Part shown: positions 61,849 to 64,000 of the stretch, in pieces
Layout: the number at the start of each line of letters is the position of its first letter
How positions within the stretch are numbered: position 1 is the first letter of the stretch
Assembly (NCBI GenBank): GCA_039527025.1
Contig: BAAAJN010000006.1
Span: 1-64,000, forward strand
DNA from: Microlunatus lacustris
GTDB taxonomy: Bacteria; Actinomycetota; Actinomycetes; Propionibacteriales; Propionibacteriaceae
Length of the DNA stretch: 64,000 bases
Reading direction: 5' to 3'
Made by a program: the position numbers and the translations under genes
Notes under the pieces: model-generated
Databases searched by the model: none
Seen by the model: the letters and a program-made list of their open reading frames with translations, nothing else
Told to the model about the DNA's origin: nothing

Positions 61849-62849
61849 GCACACCGGGACCCGCCGTCACCAGCCCGACGGGACGGCCGGGGGCACCCCC
61901 GCGACCGCGCTGGCTGGTGACGCTGCCGCTGATGCTGGGCAGCGGAACGCTGGTGGCCGTGCAGTCGCAGGTCAACGGGACCCTGTCGGGTCAGCTCGGC
62001 ACCGGACTGCGGGCCGGGGCCCTGGCCGCGCTGATCAGCTTCGGCTCCGGCCTCGTCCTGCTCACCCTGCTGGCGCTGCTGCACGGCCCCACCCGGCGCG
62101 GAGTGGCCGGCCTGCGGACCGCCCTCGCCCGTCGGCAGCTGCCGCGCTGGATGGTCCTCGGCGGTCTGGGCGGCGCGTTCTTCGTCGCCTCGCAGAGCCT
62201 CTCGGCACCCGTCCTCGGCGTCACCTTCTTCATCCTGTGCGTGGTGGCCGGCCAGGCGGTGATGGCCCTGGTGGTCGACCACCACGGCTGGGGCCCCTCC
62301 GGCGTGACGGCGCTCAGCCGACCCCGGGTGGCCGGGGCGGTGCTCGCGGTGGTGGCCGTCGGGGTGTCCGGGGCGGGCCTGCTGACCTCGGTCCCGGTCA
62401 CCGGGCTCCTGCTGCTGGTCGCCGCCCTGCCGCTGCTGGCTGGCGCGGTCAGCAGCGTCCAGCAGGGGATCAACGGCCGGCTGACCGCCCACGTCGGCTC
62501 CTGGGTGACCACCTGGAACAACTTCTGCATCGGCACCCTCGGACTGGCCGCCTTCTTCGGCGTCGCGCTGCTCCGGCCCGGGCACCTGGTCGGCCTGCCG
62601 GCCACGCCCTGGCTCTACCTCGGCGGACTCTGCGGGATCGGCTTCATCTGGGCCTCCACCGTCACGGTGCCCGTGCACGGCGTGCTGGTGGTCGGAGTCT
62701 TCAACGTGGCCGGTCAGGTCCTCGCCGCGGCGGTGATCGGGGCGGTCGTCGGTGGCCGGCTCGGCCCCACCACCGTGGTGGCTGTGGTCCTCAGCCTGGC
62801 GGGCGCCGGCGTCGTCGGCCTGGCCGCGCGCCGCCGTCAGCCCGCCTAG
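61845..62849 (+). CDS. DMT-family (DUF606/YdcZ-type) transporter
   Basis: 334 aa with about ten helices in two related halves. Each half begins with a QSQVNGTLS / QQGINGRLT motif, the DUF606 (YdcZ) signature, so the protein is a tandem duplication. The substrate is unknown. GTG 61845 has GAGGAG at 8 nt. The TAG stop shares CTAG with the convergent permease. Confidence 0.9.
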   Translation: MSTPGPAVTSPTGRPGAPPRPRWLVTLPLMLGSGTLVAVQSQVNGTLSGQLGTGLRAGALAALISFGSGLVLLTLLALLHGPTRRGVAGLRTALARRQLPRWMVLGGLGGAFFVASQSLSAPVLGVTFFILCVVAGQAVMALVVDHHGWGPSGVTALSRPRVAGAVLAVVAVGVSGAGLLTSVPVTGLLLLVAALPLLAGAVSSVQQGINGRLTAHVGSWVTTWNNFCIGTLGLAAFFGVALLRPGHLVGLPATPWLYLGGLCGIGFIWASTVTVPVHGVLVVGVFNVAGQVLAAAVIGAVVGGRLGPTTVVAVVLSLAGAGVVGLAARRRQPA

Positions 62850-64000
62850 CGGTTCTCCGACACCGCGGCCATCACCTCGGGCCAGCGGCGCTCCAGCAGC
62901 CGGCCGCCCTGGGCCACCCCGACGCGGAGCGCCAGGGCCCCGGTGACCAGCCCGACGAGCACCGCCAGCCAGCCCACCCAGGGCGTGAAGAACGACCAGA
63001 CGACGAGCGCGCCGGTCGGCAGCGCCACCACGGCGGCGCCGAGGGTGGCCACCGTGAAGGACAGCAGCGCCGGCAGCCCGCCGCTGCTGCCCTTCTGGAA
63101 CGGGCTGGCCCCCGGCGGTGGCGCCGGCCACTGCCACAGGCCGCCGACGAAGGCCCCGGCGCCGAGGCCGCCGAGCAGCAGGGCCAGCGTGAGCGCGAGC
63201 ACCGGGGCGAGCAGGTCCCAGCGACCGGTCAGCAGCACGGCCGCGGCCAGCAGCACGACGAGCACGGGGCCGAAGATGGTCAGGCTGGACAGCACGCGTC
63301 CCCAGCGGTCGGCGGCACCGGAGATGCCGGTGGTGACGTGGGCCCACAGCGCGCTGCCGTCGTAGGAGAGGTCCTGGGCGACGCTGGCCCCCACCAGCAG
63401 GCCCAGCAGCGCGGGCGCGATCAGCGGGACGAACCAGCTGCCCTCGGGGTCGAACAGGTAGCTCGCGATCATGATCACCGGTGCGATCAGGAAGCCGGCC
63501 ACGCCGGCCAGGTACCGCGGGTCGCGGCGCCAGTAGCGCAGCGTCCGCGCCGCCACCCCGCCCGCCGGGGTGGCCGGGTAGAGCCGGTCGACCCAGCCGC
63601 TGCGGCCGGCCCGCGCCGCCTCGCCGCCACCCTCCACCGGCTCGACGAGCCGGGCGGCCAGGAAGTGCTCCCAGGCCTTCCACAGCGCGACCACGAGGAG
63701 CAGCGCGAGCACCAGGTGCACGGCGGCCATGCCCCACGCGCCGCGCGCCACGTCGGCCGGCAGGGCCCACGCCCAGCCGAACGGGGTCCAGCCCGCGACC
63801 TGGGCGGCAGTGGCCAGCGCGGCCCGCAACCGGTCCGGGCCGGCCTCGGCCAGCCGGCCCAGCAGGTTGCCACCGATCGCGAGCACCGCGCCGACCATGG
63901 CCAGCAGGACGAAGGCCAGGTCGCGGAACTTCCGGGACGAGAGGAAGGAGGCGAAGGCCGCCGTGGCGGCCCGGGCCAGCAGCAGGCAGGTCAGCACGCC
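62846..64000 (-). CDS. ABC-2-like permease, N-terminus beyond window
   Basis: At least 384 codons of a polytopic membrane protein, cut by the window edge at 64000. About nine helices are visible, with a cytoplasmic stretch (RTLRYWRRDPRYLAGVAGF) and YDGSALWAHVTTGISGAADRWGR, as in large actinobacterial ABC exporter permeases. GTG 63997 could only be a start if the protein is shorter than relatives; I treat the gene as partial. It ends on CTAG with the DMT gene. Confidence 0.85.
   Translation of the reverse strand, partial: GVLTCLLLARAATAAFASFLSSRKFRDLAFVLLAMVGAVLAIGGNLLGRLAEAGPDRLRAALATAAQVAGWTPFGWAWALPADVARGAWGMAAVHLVLALLLVVALWKAWEHFLAARLVEPVEGGGEAARAGRSGWVDRLYPATPAGGVAARTLRYWRRDPRYLAGVAGFLIAPVIMIASYLFDPEGSWFVPLIAPALLGLLVGASVAQDLSYDGSALWAHVTTGISGAADRWGRVLSSLTIFGPVLVVLLAAAVLLTGRWDLLAPVLALTLALLLGGLGAGAFVGGLWQWPAPPPGASPFQKGSSGGLPALLSFTVATLGAAVVALPTGALVVWSFFTPWVGWLAVLVGLVTGALALRVGVAQGGRLLERRWPEVMAAVSENR

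Overview
The window is very GC-rich, densely coded DNA from an actinobacterium. The gene order rplM-rpsI-glmM, coaA/glmS, acpS-nnrD-alr, tsaE-tsaB-rimI-tsaD, groES-groEL1, guaB2-guaB3-guaA, chorismate mutase and pcrA is a typical actinobacterial backbone. GC bias, many GTG starts and many TANNNT -10 boxes placed 6-8 nt before start codons (leaderless transcripts) agree with this. A Geodermatophilaceae-like genome (Blastococcus, Geodermatophilus, Modestobacter) is my best guess from style, not proof. I see no rRNA, tRNA, CRISPR array, insertion sequence or prophage.

Layout. 0.1-4 kb: pcrA helicase diverging from a phospholipase-D/cardiolipin-synthase-like gene. 4-6.3 kb: TauE/SafE exporter with a cysteine-free Rrf2 regulator and a palindrome on the exporter promoter, then two small membrane proteins. 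6.4-10.6 kb: a PspC envelope-stress module (LuxR response regulator, PspC-fused histidine kinase, two more PspC proteins, a small membrane protein). 10.6-13 kb: yaaA and guaA. 13.2-15.6 kb: zinc alcohol dehydrogenase, DUF2231-Rieske protein, chorismate mutase. 16.3-20.9 kb: a three-gene operon whose ORFs overlap by 4 nt, coding for a processive family-2 glycosyltransferase, an HlyD-like membrane fusion protein and a GH81 beta-1,3-glucanase lipoprotein. This looks like an exopolysaccharide system, possibly making a beta-1,3-glucan. 21.2-24.6 kb: a large secreted subtilase.

24.7-29.6 kb: guaB3, guaB2, groEL1 and groES with two CIRCE operators. 29.6-32.1 kb: a SAM methyltransferase and an AztD-like zinc chaperone lipoprotein under a Zur-like box. 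32.2-35.5 kb: tsaD-rimI-tsaB and a GNAT-TsaE fusion, the t6A tRNA modification set. 35.6-38.1 kb: a DEAD-box RNA helicase with a long repeat-built N-terminus. 38.4-46.8 kb: alr, nnrD, acpS, glmS, coaA, glmM, rpsI, rplM (wall precursors, cofactors, ribosome). 47-51.9 kb: citrate synthase, a CDP-glycerol glycerophosphotransferase-like gene bracketed by 52-bp inverted repeats, an ABC-F ATPase with inverted repeats at its promoter, and an unknown protein.

52-57.2 kb: an OmpR-type two-component system diverging from a LolA-like secreted protein and an ABC exporter. 57.2-61.8 kb: M28 peptidase, then a chain of genes overlapping by 4 nt (small membrane protein, trmB, truA, RsmC-like methyltransferase, NUDIX). 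61.8-64 kb: a DMT-family transporter converging on an ABC-2 permease cut by the window end. The most notable items are the GT2/HlyD/GH81 operon, the inverted-repeat-bracketed gene at 48.3-49.6 kb, the Zur-box/AztD orphan, the GNAT-TsaE fusion and the expanding repeat in the RNA helicase.
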